A stretch of DNA of 11,044 nt from Nitrosomonas sp. GTDB lineage: Bacteria > Pseudomonadota > Gammaproteobacteria > Burkholderiales > Nitrosomonadaceae. The stretch spans positions 1-11,044 of the forward strand of contig JAJFJI010000092.1 of NCBI GenBank assembly GCA_021774205.1, given 5' to 3'. The notes under the pieces are model-generated. The model did no database searches. It saw only the letters and a program-made list of their open reading frames with translations, and was not told the DNA's origin. A program made the position numbers and the translations under genes. Shown in pieces: positions 1 to 7,171 of the stretch (position 1 is its first letter; each line of letters opens with the position of its first letter).

Positions 1-866
1 CCAAGATTATTGCGATCAATCGCTACATCGGGATGATCTTCCCCGTAGGTTTTGAGGTCACTGGCCAGCGCTTGCTCATAATAGCCAATGGCCTTTTTAT
101 ACTCGCCAAGAGAATCCCAGGTCGCACCTAAATTATTGCGACTAATCGCCACACCGGGATGATCTTCCCCATAGGTTTTGAGGTAACTGGCTAGTGCCTG
201 TTCATAATACTCGACTGCTTTTTCATACTCACCCAGCGTATGAGCCAGATCCGCCAAGTCTGACAGGTAGTCCGTCCTGTCGGGTGCTAATTGCACGGCC
301 TGCTGACACAACGTGAATGCCTGACGATAGCGTATCTCATCCTCGGCAATCTGACAGCGCTGATTATTTGCTTCTGCGGTGATTTTGTTTGCATTAGCTG
401 TTTGAGTTTCCATTTGGTGCAATAATCGATCAACTTGCTCGGTATCGCCATCGGCCAATGCATGTTGGGTTTGACTCAGTAATTCATCAGGTACCTGCCC
501 CTGGATTGACTCCAACTGCGCAATACGTTTTCGTAAATCTTCGATGTGTTCCTGGTAGCTATGTTCGATGTTCTGTAAGTGGACTTGGATAGCATGCAAC
601 TGGGTTTCTAAGTGTTGTCGATCATTATCTTGCGCTCTGACAAAGCGCGTTTCTACTTCTTTTTCCAGGCGTTTCAATCCTGCTTCGTATTGTTGTAAGG
701 TAAGTCCAATACGCACATCACCAGAACCAGTGTGCACAAATTCGTTATCGTTTTTAACGACAGTCAGTTCAATGTTATCACCCTGCGTTGTACTGTGACA
801 CAAAGGACTAATGATGCCCATTAAAAGTAGAATGCTATGGGACAGCAGGCTTCGTAATCGTGACAT
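1..866 (-). CDS. Exported coiled-coil / TPR-repeat protein (partial, C-terminus beyond window)
   Basis: The reading frame is open from ATG (864-866, complement) through 288 codons to the left edge, so only the N-terminal part is present. A strong ribosome site (GGGAGAAG) lies just upstream of the ATG. Residues 1-27 look like a signal peptide: two arginines, a hydrophobic SILLLMGII core and a small-residue end. The cysteine at 23 sits in SPLC, which is not a proper lipobox. Residues 58-125 are charged and heptad-like (LKRLEKEVETRF... LRKRIAQLES), probably a coiled coil. From about residue 175 come helical TPR units; two 42-residue kinesin-light-chain-type units share GEYxKAxxYYEQALASxLKTYGEDHP and probably continue outside. 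TPRs bind proteins; the partner and cellular role are unknown. The likely location is the periplasm, which is inferred from the signal peptide only. Confidence 0.85.
   Translation of the reverse strand, partial: MSRLRSLLSHSILLLMGIISPLCHSTTQGDNIELTVVKNDNEFVHTGSGDVRIGLTLQQYEAGLKRLEKEVETRFVRAQDNDRQHLETQLHAIQVHLQNIEHSYQEHIEDLRKRIAQLESIQGQVPDELLSQTQHALADGDTEQVDRLLHQMETQTANANKITAEANNQRCQIAEDEIRYRQAFTLCQQAVQLAPDRTDYLSDLADLAHTLGEYEKAVEYYEQALASYLKTYGEDHPGVAISRNNLGATWDSLGEYKKAIGYYEQALASDLKTYGEDHPDVAIDRNNL
6..257 (-). repeat. Two tandem 126-bp TPR-coding repeats
   Basis: The block beginning ATTATTGCGA at 6 recurs as ATTATTGCGACTAATCGCCA at 132, a period of 126 bp or 42 codons. Similarity is high over roughly the first 110 bp of each unit and fades near the inner (right) end of the second. 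Each unit codes for one TPR plus the GEDHPxVAxxRNNLG linker typical of kinesin light chain repeats. The first unit reaches the window edge with the next linker already begun, so the array probably continues to the left. Confidence 0.8.
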
Positions 867-909
867 TTTCTTCTCCCGTTTGAATAACACGCGTACTACT
901 ATTGTCGCC

Positions 910-938
910 ATTATGATGTCTGGCTGATTATTGGTCCA
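910..938 (-). promoter_or_regulatory. Candidate sigma-70 promoter for the TPR gene
   Basis: Read on the complement, TGGACC (933-938, four of six consensus bases) and CATAAT (910-915, five of six) are separated by 17 bp. Transcription would begin near 903, about 37 nt before the TPR gene's start codon and ahead of its GGGAGAAG ribosome site. Spacing and position fit; the -35 is weak and no other evidence supports it. Confidence 0.4.
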
Positions 939-1025
939 TAGCCGAGCATCAATCTCCGCCTAGCCACTTTTTCCGCTTTACCGATTCCATAATGAATTGC
1001 CGGTTGTATTATGAAAAAAAGATGT

Positions 1026-1271
1026 TTCAACCTAAAATCCTCAGTTGAGTGGTATTTAGCGTGCCTTGTTGTTTCTTTTTGGAAAGGCACAATGAGGCGA
1101 AATAATTCTTTATTACAATGAATTGCAAACGCAGTAAAAAAGAAACAACGGCGTGCTATCAGCATCATTGTGTTTCTCACCTTAAAGCTGAGTGTCATAG
1201 TGAAAAATAGGAATCTTCTTTTCATGAGATGACTTATTACTGTCGCGGTCAATTGAGGCTTTTAGGTTTAA
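1026..1271. repeat. MITE-like segment with ~23-bp imperfect terminal inverted repeats
   Basis: The left arm at 1029-1048 (AACCTAAAATCCTCAGTTGA) is matched by the complement of 1249-1268 at 18 of 20 positions. Adding three outer bases on each side gives 20 of 23 for arms 1026-1048 and 1249-1271. The enclosed segment is 246 bp, has no credible gene and carries a second inverted repeat. Short length, terminal inverted repeats and no coding capacity are what miniature non-autonomous transposable elements (MITEs) show. No clear target-site duplication is visible at the ends, so an old insertion or a purely structural element is also possible. Other genomic copies would decide it. Confidence 0.5.
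1057..1158. repeat. Nested inverted repeat inside the MITE-like segment
   Basis: The 13 bases at 1068-1080 (GTTGTTTCTTTTT) are exactly complementary to 1137-1149. The match continues outward as TAGCGTGCC(TT) against the complement of GGCGTGCTA, ending at 1057 and 1158, with a two-base bulge and two mismatches. The arms are 56 bp apart. A competing small hairpin, GTGCCTT (1061-1067) with AAGGCAC (1084-1090), uses part of the left arm. As RNA this could fold into a long stem-loop; whether it is transcribed is unknown. Confidence 0.6.
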
Positions 1272-1303
1272 TTTTAGTTGTTTTTATCCAATCCAGATAA
1301 GCG

Positions 1304-1321
1304 TATTATATTGAACAATAT
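1304..1321. promoter_or_regulatory. Palindrome ATATTG-AA-CAATAT over a possible -10 site
   Basis: Positions 1308-1313 and 1316-1321 form a perfect 6-bp inverted repeat around AA, a size that could suit a dimeric regulator. It overlaps TATTAT (1304-1309), a five-of-six -10 match on the plus strand that could serve the DUF255 gene at 1391. The best-spaced -35 is poor (TTTTTA at 1281-1286); TTGTTT at 1278-1283 is better but 20 bp away. AT-rich DNA gives such palindromes by chance fairly often, so this is tentative. Confidence 0.3.
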
Positions 1322-1390
1322 TTTCCTCCTTTTTTATGACCTCCAATCAGGGCACAATTCCAAAATTGTTGATTCTGTATCTCTAACTTC

Positions 1391-3463
1391 ATGTCCAACC
1401 ATCTTGTCAATGAAACCAGTCCGTACCTTCTCCAGCATGCGGATAATCCAGTTGATTGGTATCCATGGGGAAAAGAGGCGCTAACGCTAGCCTGTTCTCA
1501 GGATAAACTGATTTTGCTGTCAATTGGTTATTCTGCTTGTCACTGGTGCCATGTTATGGCACATGAATGTTTCGAAGATGATGAGGTAGCTGCGATGATG
1601 AATCAGTACTTTATTAATATCAAGGTTGATCGGGAAGAACGACCTGATCTTGACCAGATTTATCAGACTGCGTATTACATGCTTAATCAGCGTAATGGTG
1701 GCTGGCCACTGACCCTGTTTTTGACCCCTGAGCAGCAGCCGTTTTTTGGTGGTACCTATTTTCCCAAACAGCCGCGTCATGGATTGCCGGGTTTCCTAGA
1801 TTTGCTGCCGCGTGTTGCAGAGACCTATATGACGCGTGGCGATGCAATTACGCAGCAAGGTGCCGAATTGCAGAAACTGCTTGCTGATACATTGCCGTCA
1901 CAAAATTCCGTTGCGTCGGTCTTCTCTGAATCATTGCTAGACCAAGCATTGCAGGAATTGAAAGATATGTTCGATCCGGTGCATGGTGGTTTTGGTCAAG
2001 CACCAAAATTTATTCATCCAGCCGAACTTGGGTTCTGTTTTCGGCAATATTTTCTTGCTAAAAATGATAAAGCGCTGGAAATCTCGCTGCTTACGCTAGA
2101 AAAGATGTCGCAAGGCGGAATTTACGACCAACTTGGCGGTGGTTTTTGTCGTTATAGTACAGATCAGCAATGGCAGATTCCGCATTTTGAGAAAATGCTT
2201 TATGACAACGGACCGCTATTGCAACTATGCACCGATGCCTGGCTTGCGACGGGTGAGCCATTATTTAAAAGGGTTGTCGTTGAAACAGCGGAATGGGTGA
2301 GGCGTGAAATGCAATCGCCGGTCGATACCGCAGGCGGTTATTATTCGACACTGGATGCGGATTCCGAACATGAGGAAGGTAAATTTTATGTATGGAAACG
2401 TGATCAGATATCACAAATGCTGACTCGGGAAGAATTTGCGGTGATTGCGCCATATTATGGAGTATTGCAACCGCCTAATTTTGAGGAAAAATATTGGAAC
2501 CTAGAAATCGTCCAGCCGCTATCAGCAGTTGCTCGGGTTGTTGGTATTAGCCTTGATGAAGCGCAGCAAAGACTGAAATCAGCGCGACGCAAGCTATTTT
2601 CTGCGCGCGAGTCACGTCTGCATCCAGGGCGCGATGAGAAAATATTAACCAGCTGGAACGGGTTAATGATTAAGGGGATGGTCTATGCAGGGCGGGTTTT
2701 TGAGCGCAAGGCATGGATTTTTTCAGCCACTCGTGCAGTTGATTTTATACGTTCAACATTGTGGAAAAATAATCGACTGCTGGCAACCTATAAAGATGGC
2801 AGAGCACACCTAAATGCCTACCTCGATGACTATGCTTTTCTACTGGATTGCTTGTTGGGATTAATGCAAACAGAATTTCGCACAGTAGACTTGGAATTTG
2901 CTGTCGCTTTGGCTGAGGTGTTATTGAACCAGTTTGAAGACAAGGAAGTGGGTGGGTTTTTCTTTACCAGTCATGATCATGAAAAACTCATCCATCGTCC
3001 CAAGCCAGTTCATGACAGCGCTATTCCATCGGGGAATGGGGTGGCAGCCATTGCACTGCAGCGGCTTGGCCACTTGCTTGGAGAGTTTCGTTATTTGCAG
3101 GCTGCTGAACGAGCATTGCATTTATTCCATCCAGTGATCTCGCGCCGACCTAGCGCTAATTGTACCTTGCTGACAGCGATAGATGAAATCATTGCGCCAC
3201 CAAAAATCGTTATTCTGCGTGGATGTGAGCCTGATCTTTCCAAATGGCAGCGTCAATTACAGTGTAAGTTTCCTCAACTTTTTGTTATTGCTTTGTCATC
3301 GGAACTTATCGGCCTGCCACCGAGTCTTAACAAGGCTTTGCCAACAGACGGAAACGTTAATGCCTGGGTCTGTCAAGGCGTTAATTGTTTGCCAGGAATC
3401 TCTAATATACAGGAGTTGCTGCATGTCTGCGAAGTTCAGGGTAAAATACCACCCCTTTTGTAA
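1391..3463 (+). CDS. Thioredoxin-domain DUF255 protein (YyaL/SPATA20 family)
   Basis: A full-length (690 aa) member of the family that joins an N-terminal thioredoxin-like domain to an alpha/alpha-barrel region resembling N-acylglucosamine 2-epimerases and glycosidases. The N-terminus has the family hallmark NETSPYLLQHADNPVDWYPW (residues 7-26). The redox-type pair is C50-H-W-C53 in YSACHWCHVM, followed by DREERPDLDQIY (80-91) and GGWPL (103-107). LDADSEHEEGKFYVW starts at 321 and ILTSWNGLM lies near 418-426. No signal peptide is seen, so it should be cytoplasmic. The family has no firmly established biochemical role. The start is fixed by an in-frame TGA seven codons upstream and by family alignment, although no good Shine-Dalgarno precedes it. 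The cytochrome gene follows after 17 bp, suggesting co-transcription. Confidence 0.93.
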   Translation: MSNHLVNETSPYLLQHADNPVDWYPWGKEALTLACSQDKLILLSIGYSACHWCHVMAHECFEDDEVAAMMNQYFINIKVDREERPDLDQIYQTAYYMLNQRNGGWPLTLFLTPEQQPFFGGTYFPKQPRHGLPGFLDLLPRVAETYMTRGDAITQQGAELQKLLADTLPSQNSVASVFSESLLDQALQELKDMFDPVHGGFGQAPKFIHPAELGFCFRQYFLAKNDKALEISLLTLEKMSQGGIYDQLGGGFCRYSTDQQWQIPHFEKMLYDNGPLLQLCTDAWLATGEPLFKRVVVETAEWVRREMQSPVDTAGGYYSTLDADSEHEEGKFYVWKRDQISQMLTREEFAVIAPYYGVLQPPNFEEKYWNLEIVQPLSAVARVVGISLDEAQQRLKSARRKLFSARESRLHPGRDEKILTSWNGLMIKGMVYAGRVFERKAWIFSATRAVDFIRSTLWKNNRLLATYKDGRAHLNAYLDDYAFLLDCLLGLMQTEFRTVDLEFAVALAEVLLNQFEDKEVGGFFFTSHDHEKLIHRPKPVHDSAIPSGNGVAAIALQRLGHLLGEFRYLQAAERALHLFHPVISRRPSANCTLLTAIDEIIAPPKIVILRGCEPDLSKWQRQLQCKFPQLFVIALSSELIGLPPSLNKALPTDGNVNAWVCQGVNCLPGISNIQELLHVCEVQGKIPPLL

Positions 3464-3480
3464 ATATTTTAAGGAAATAT

Positions 3481-3798
3481 ATGAAAAAAACTTTTATCGG
3501 AATAGCTGCGGCATCTGCTTTTTTATTGGCGGGTAACGTACAGGCGGATCCAGCAGCTCTGGCACAAAGCAGTGGTTGCTTAAACTGCCACAATGTTGAC
3601 GCTAAATTAGTAGGACCAGCGTTGCAGGAAATTGCCGCTAAATATGCTGGTGAAGAAGGTGCTGCTGAAATGCTAGCCGGAAAAATTAAGAATGGTAGTA
3701 ATGGCGTTTGGGGACAAATTCCAATGCCGCCTAACCCAGCCGTCAGCGATGAAAACGCGTTAGTTTTATCTGAGTTTATATTATCGCTCAATAACTAA
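3481..3798 (+). CDS. Periplasmic class I cytochrome c (cytochrome c-552 type)
   Basis: A 105-aa precursor with a clear signal peptide (MKK..., hydrophobic centre, cleavage likely after VQA at residue 22) leaves a mature protein of about 83 aa. Haem is attached at C33-L-N-C36-H37, with H37 as one axial ligand and M82 in WGQIPMPPNP as the other. VGPALQEIAAKY and AGKIKNGSNGVWGQIPMPPN are characteristic of the small c-551/c-552 (cytochrome c8) family and, from memory, closely match Nitrosomonas cytochrome c-552. That protein is a soluble electron carrier between the ammonia-oxidation chain and terminal oxidases or peroxidase. An AAGGA ribosome site precedes the ATG, and an intrinsic terminator follows the stop. 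The partner assignment is inferred from the family. Confidence 0.95.
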   Translation: MKKTFIGIAAASAFLLAGNVQADPAALAQSSGCLNCHNVDAKLVGPALQEIAAKYAGEEGAAEMLAGKIKNGSNGVWGQIPMPPNPAVSDENALVLSEFILSLNN

Positions 3799-3818
3799 TT
3801 CGAATTTCAAAGATTCGT

Positions 3819-3847
3819 AAAGCCGACGTCTTCAGCGTCGGCTTTTT
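3819..3847 (+). terminator. Rho-independent terminator after the cytochrome c gene
   Basis: AAAGCCGACG (3819-3828) pairs perfectly with CGTCGGCTTT (3836-3845) around a 7-nt loop, and the T run continues to 3847. It begins 21 bp past the cytochrome stop codon and should end the DUF255-cytochrome transcript before the OsmC gene. Because of the A run on the left it may also work weakly in the other direction. Confidence 0.9.
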
Positions 3848-3903
3848 ATTTTGGGGAATCCATTTGAGTTTTCTTACTGTGTTAAAAATTCATTAGGAGT
3901 GAC

Positions 3904-4320
3904 ATGAAATCACGTATTAAGTGGCAGGGTGGGGTGAGTTTCTCAGGCGAATCAGAAAGCGGCCATAGCGTTTTAATGGATGGTGCCCCGGAAGCAGGTG
4001 GTAAGAATCTGGGGCCGCGTCCGATGGAAATGATATTAATGGGCGTTGGTGGCTGTACTACGTTTGATGTGGTGATGATTCTGAAAAAAGGGCGCCAGGA
4101 TATTAGTGATTGTGTGGTGGAAATTGAAGCAGCGCGTGCAACTTTGGATCCCAAGGTATTTACGCATATTCATTTGCACTTCATTCTGACAGGGAAAAAT
4201 CTGAACCGAACACAGGTCGAACGCGCGATCAATTTATCTGCGGAAAAGTATTGTTCGGCTTCAATTATGCTGAAAAATGCAGTGGAGATAACGCACGATT
4301 TTGAAATAGTGGCGTTATAG
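3904..4320 (+). CDS. OsmC/Ohr-family protein (YhfA-like)
   Basis: A 138-aa protein with the OsmC fold's two conserved cysteines: C51 in GVGGCTTFDVVMIL and C117 in SAEKYCSASIML. LGPRPMEMILMGVGGC is the typical helix leading to the first one. In OsmC and Ohr the pair forms a reactive thiol that reduces organic hydroperoxides; the YhfA-like subgroup, which this resembles by length and by its start KSRIKWQGGVSFSGESESGH, is less well studied. A good ribosome site (TAGGAG) sits 5 nt before the ATG. The gene follows the cytochrome terminator, so it probably has its own promoter, but none is obvious. It converges on lipA with only 15 bp between stop codons and no terminator hairpin there. Confidence 0.9.
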   Translation: MKSRIKWQGGVSFSGESESGHSVLMDGAPEAGGKNLGPRPMEMILMGVGGCTTFDVVMILKKGRQDISDCVVEIEAARATLDPKVFTHIHLHFILTGKNLNRTQVERAINLSAEKYCSASIMLKNAVEITHDFEIVAL

Positions 4321-4335
4321 CCAGAAACGTTACCT

Positions 4336-5280
4336 TTATGTTAGTCCTGCTTCGTGTGCTTGTTGATCTGCATGATAACTGGAGCGCACCATTGGGCCGC
4401 AGGCTGCGTGACTGAAACCCATTTCAATCGCGGCATGTTCAAATTCCTTAAAACTTTCCGGGGTAACATAGCGTAGTACTGGCAAATGTCCAATACTTGG
4501 TTGTAAATATTGGCCAATTGTGAGCATATTAACATCATGTTCACGTAATTCACTCAGAACTTCAAGAATTTCTTCATCTGTTTCACCTAATCCCAACATC
4601 AGCCCAGATTTGGTCGGTATTTCCGGAAAAGCTATTTTGAAATCCTTCAACAATTTTAATGAATGGGTATAATTTGCCCCAGGGCGGCATTGTTTATAGA
4701 GACGTGGAACCGTCTCAAGGTTATGGTTTAAAACGTCTGGTGGACAAATGGAAAGTTTTTCCAGTGCGACATTTAGTCTTCCCCTAAAGTCGGGCACCAG
4801 AATTTCAATTTTTGTCTGTGGTGAATGAGCGCGAATTTCACGTATACAATCGGCAAAATGTTGCGCGCCTCCGTCACGTAAATCATCACGGTCAACGCTG
4901 GTAATAACAACGTATTTTAACTTCAAGGTGGCGACGGATCGTCCCAGGTGTAAGGGCTCTTCAGCATCAGGCGGTAGTGGTTTGCCATGCGCGACATCGC
5001 AAAACGGGCAGCGGCGTGTACACAAATCACCCAAAATCATAAAGGTAGCGGTCCCTTTGCCAAAACATTCGCCTATATTAGGACAAGAAGCTTCTTCGCA
5101 TACTGTATGCAATTTCTCCTCTCGTAACATACGCTTGATATCATAAAAATTTTGACTGTTAGGTGAGCGAACACGTATCCATGATGGCTTACGTAACAGA
5201 TCATGAGGTGATTGAGGCGCAATCTTAATCGGGTTGCGCGCAGTTTTTGCTGCGCCTTTTTGGCGAATGTTAATGGTCAT
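4336..5280 (-). CDS. lipA: Lipoyl synthase
   Basis: A radical-SAM enzyme of 314 aa, the usual length, that inserts two sulphur atoms at C6 and C8 of the protein-bound octanoyl group to give lipoate. The auxiliary 4Fe-4S cluster ligands are C61, C66 and C72 (CEEASCPNIGEC). The radical-SAM cluster uses C87, C91 and C94 (CTRRCPFC). The RSSY motif at 299-302, whose serine ligates the auxiliary cluster, is present near the C-terminus. An in-frame stop lies just upstream, so the ATG at 5280 is the first possible start. The nearest purine-rich site (AAAGGA) is unusually far, about 15 nt, from it. It is the last gene of the dacA-dat-ybeD-lipB-lipA run, 73 bp after lipB. Confidence 0.98.
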   Translation of the reverse strand: MTINIRQKGAAKTARNPIKIAPQSPHDLLRKPSWIRVRSPNSQNFYDIKRMLREEKLHTVCEEASCPNIGECFGKGTATFMILGDLCTRRCPFCDVAHGKPLPPDAEEPLHLGRSVATLKLKYVVITSVDRDDLRDGGAQHFADCIREIRAHSPQTKIEILVPDFRGRLNVALEKLSICPPDVLNHNLETVPRLYKQCRPGANYTHSLKLLKDFKIAFPEIPTKSGLMLGLGETDEEILEVLSELREHDVNMLTIGQYLQPSIGHLPVLRYVTPESFKEFEHAAIEMGFSHAACGPMVRSSYHADQQAHEAGLT

Positions 5281-5353
5281 AATGCTGAGATTTTTCCTTT
5301 ATTAATGATAACTGCTAGCCCGTCGTAAATATCAAGTTGGCGGCGTACTGATA

Positions 5354-6010
5354 TCACATTAAACAATTGTTAAAAATGTTTTTTTTTAGTTTTTCTGTAA
5401 ATTTGTTACTTAAAGTCTCCAATCTATCTGTAATGCCAAGATCTTTGGTTTGTGTTATTTTTAATCCTGGATAGCCGCAGGGATTAATAGCGGAAAAGGG
5501 AGCGAGATCCATGTCAATATTGAGTGCAATGCCGTGATAGCAAAAGCCCCGCTTTATTTTTAAACCAAGCGCGGCAATTTTGGCATTTGCGACATAGACT
5601 CCTGGGGCGTCCACATGACCATCTGCGTCGATATGATAGTCTTTCAATAGATCGATAACCGCATTCTCCATTCTTCTGACCAGTTCTCGTACGCCTATTT
5701 TCAGGCGGCGCATGTCTAACAGTAAATAAGCGATGAGTTGGCCAGGACCGTGATAGGTAATTTGTCCGCCGCGATCGGTTTTAATGACTTCAATGCCATT
5801 TTGATGCAGTAAATGTTCTGGTTTTCCGGCAATTCCCAGTGTGTAAACAGGTGGATGCTGCACTATCCAGATCTCGTCACGGGTATCGCTTGTGCGATTG
5901 TTCGTGAAAGATTTCATCGCATGCCATGCAATAAGATAATCAACCATGCCCACCTGTTTGATTTCCAGTCTGGAACTATTAATGATTTGACCAACCTGAG
6001 AGGCGCTCAT
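5354..6010 (-). CDS. lipB: Octanoyl-[acyl-carrier-protein]:protein N-octanoyltransferase
   Basis: Transfers octanoate from acyl-carrier protein to the lipoyl-domain lysine of 2-oxoacid dehydrogenases and the glycine cleavage H protein, giving LipA its substrate. At 218 aa it is full length. Visible signatures are RGGQITYHGPGQLIAYLLLD (80-99), the catalytic lysine K144 in NAKIAALGLKI, the YHGIALNID strand (158-166), and the acyl-accepting cysteine C178 in INPCGYPGLKITQ. The start codon overlaps the ybeD stop in TAATG, so the two are probably translationally coupled. The run of T in the plus strand near 5378 gives the C-terminus a lysine- and asparagine-rich tail (KLKKNIFNN). Confidence 0.98.
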   Translation of the reverse strand: MSASQVGQIINSSRLEIKQVGMVDYLIAWHAMKSFTNNRTSDTRDEIWIVQHPPVYTLGIAGKPEHLLHQNGIEVIKTDRGGQITYHGPGQLIAYLLLDMRRLKIGVRELVRRMENAVIDLLKDYHIDADGHVDAPGVYVANAKIAALGLKIKRGFCYHGIALNIDMDLAPFSAINPCGYPGLKITQTKDLGITDRLETLSNKFTEKLKKNIFNNCLM

Positions 6011-6276
6011 TAAAGTACTATCGCCACCATCGGATGATCAGACAATTCTTGATACAGTGCATCCAGTTGAATTCGTGAATTAGCATGGATCGTACACGTA
6101 ATGCTTGAATAGGTATTATTCTTGCTGGCTTTTATTTCCATCGAAGTATCTTTGAAATCAGGCGCATGTTGCTTAACGATCGTTACCACGGTGTGAATAA
6201 AATCCTTATGGGATTTGCCCATAATTTTGATAGGAAACTCACAGGGATATTTGATGGGTGAAGATTGCTCGGTCAT
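6010..6276 (-). CDS. ybeD: DUF493 (YbeD/UPF0250) family protein
   Basis: A small cytoplasmic protein of 88 aa with the family opening YPCEFPIKIMG (residues 10-20) and the ferredoxin-like beta-alpha-beta composition expected of DUF493; E. coli YbeD has about the same length. The family fold resembles ACT-like regulatory domains. Its function is not firmly known, but it lies beside lipB in many proteobacteria, as here, and has been suspected of a regulatory role in lipoylation. The gene starts 4 bp after the dat stop codon and ends overlapping the lipB start. No strong ribosome site of its own is visible, which fits translational coupling. Confidence 0.93.
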   Translation of the reverse strand: MTEQSSPIKYPCEFPIKIMGKSHKDFIHTVVTIVKQHAPDFKDTSMEIKASKNNTYSSITCTIHANSRIQLDALYQELSDHPMVAIVL

Positions 6277-6280
6277 TCAG

Positions 6281-7141
6281 CTAGGATAAAGGCGCATCGC
6301 CTCGCATCGTTGTTGTCTTGTAATGATGGTATAGTTGCTGAAGTTGTTGGCATAGTGCGCCAGGTTTTCCGTTGCCGACTAGATTGTCGTTCAGACGAGT
6401 AACAGCCATAATCTCTTTGGTAGAGGACGTTAGCATAATTTCGTCAGCAGATTGAAGCTCTTCTTCGAAAATTTCTCTAATTTCATAGGGAATATGATTA
6501 GCAGCCGCTAGCTCTAAAACAACATCGTAGGTAATGCCTGGTAGCATTAAATGACTTTTAGGTGCCGCTAACAATATGTTATCTTTAACGACAAAAATAC
6601 TACTTGCTGCCCCCTCGGTTAGAAAACCATCTCGAATAAGAATGGTTTCTAACGCATTGGCATCGACCGCCATTTGACGCAGCAATACATTGGGCAGCAG
6701 TGAAATAGACTTAATATCGCAGCGTATCCAACGATTATCGATGGCGGTGATAGCAGAGCACCCGTTAGCTAGTAAATCTTGTGACGGCGCTAATAACGGA
6801 TTGCTCATAATAAATACTGTTGGCTCACAGTTTTGCGGAAAAGCATGATCGCGTTTTGCAACACCTCGGGTAATATGCAGGTAAACGTACTGATCTTCAT
6901 TGTCATTACCCGCTACAATTTTTTTCAATAAATCGTGCCATTGTGAATTGCTATAAGGATTCTTTAAACGGATACTGTCAAGGCTGTGTTGCAAGCGATG
7001 CAAGTGGCTAGTCAGGCGGAATAGTTTACGTGAATAGGCAGGGATAACTTCGTAAACGCCGTCACCGAATATGAAGCCTCTATCCAATACGGGAACACAC
7101 GCTTCTTCAAGAGGCATAAATTTGCCGTTGAGATATATCAT
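6281..7141 (-). CDS. dat: D-amino acid aminotransferase (class IV PLP enzyme)
   Basis: A 286-aa fold-type IV aminotransferase that interconverts D-alanine and D-glutamate with their 2-oxo acids, feeding peptidoglycan synthesis. The PLP-binding lysine is K144 in RCDIKSISLL, the arrangement typical of D-amino acid transaminase. Other family marks are RGFIFGDGVYEVIPAY (21-36), with E31 near the cofactor, and LTEGAASSIF (174-183), where E176 contacts the pyridine nitrogen. LPGITYDVVLELA near 211-223 fits the PLP phosphate loop. An AGGATAAGC ribosome site precedes the ATG. It lies 30 bp downstream of dacA, so D-alanine metabolism genes adjoin. Branched-chain transaminase or aminodeoxychorismate lyase are alternatives within the fold, made less likely by the DIKS context. 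Confidence 0.9.
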   Translation of the reverse strand: MIYLNGKFMPLEEACVPVLDRGFIFGDGVYEVIPAYSRKLFRLTSHLHRLQHSLDSIRLKNPYSNSQWHDLLKKIVAGNDNEDQYVYLHITRGVAKRDHAFPQNCEPTVFIMSNPLLAPSQDLLANGCSAITAIDNRWIRCDIKSISLLPNVLLRQMAVDANALETILIRDGFLTEGAASSIFVVKDNILLAAPKSHLMLPGITYDVVLELAAANHIPYEIREIFEEELQSADEIMLTSSTKEIMAVTRLNDNLVGNGKPGALCQQLQQLYHHYKTTTMRGDAPLS

Positions 7142-7171
7142 GCTTATCCTAAAAAGTGTGACGGATAGTGG

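Larger units (their letters stand above)
867..1390. other. 524-bp intergenic region without a convincing gene
   Basis: This AT-rich stretch separates two divergently transcribed genes. It holds a candidate promoter for the TPR gene (910-938), a 246-bp segment bounded by inverted repeats (1026-1271) with a second inverted repeat nested in it (1057-1158), and a small palindrome with a possible -10 site (1304-1321). Short open frames cross it, but none has a ribosome site or a recognisable protein. Confidence 0.7.

Noticed and set aside
911..1252. A 113-codon open frame on the minus strand upstream of the TPR gene
   Set aside because: It lies almost wholly across the inverted-repeat element, so parts of it are encoded by the repeat arms. 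It has an odd Phe/Arg/Met-rich composition and no ribosome site, and it resembles no family I know.
3402..3791. A 129-codon open frame antisense to the cytochrome c gene
   Set aside because: It is the complement of a gene with unmistakable haem-binding motifs and its own ribosome site; the antisense frame is a shadow.
3801..3817. CGAAT / ATTCG hairpin just after the cytochrome stop codon
   Set aside because: It has a five-base AT-rich stem without a T run; the strong terminator directly downstream explains termination.
4321..4335. Possible bidirectional terminator between the OsmC gene and lipA
   Set aside because: Only 15 bp separate the stop codons and no stem longer than the AACGTT palindrome is present.
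7145..7167. TATCC / GGATA inverted repeat that could hide the dat ribosome site
   Set aside because: The stem is only 5 bp with a 13-nt loop, too weak to claim regulation.
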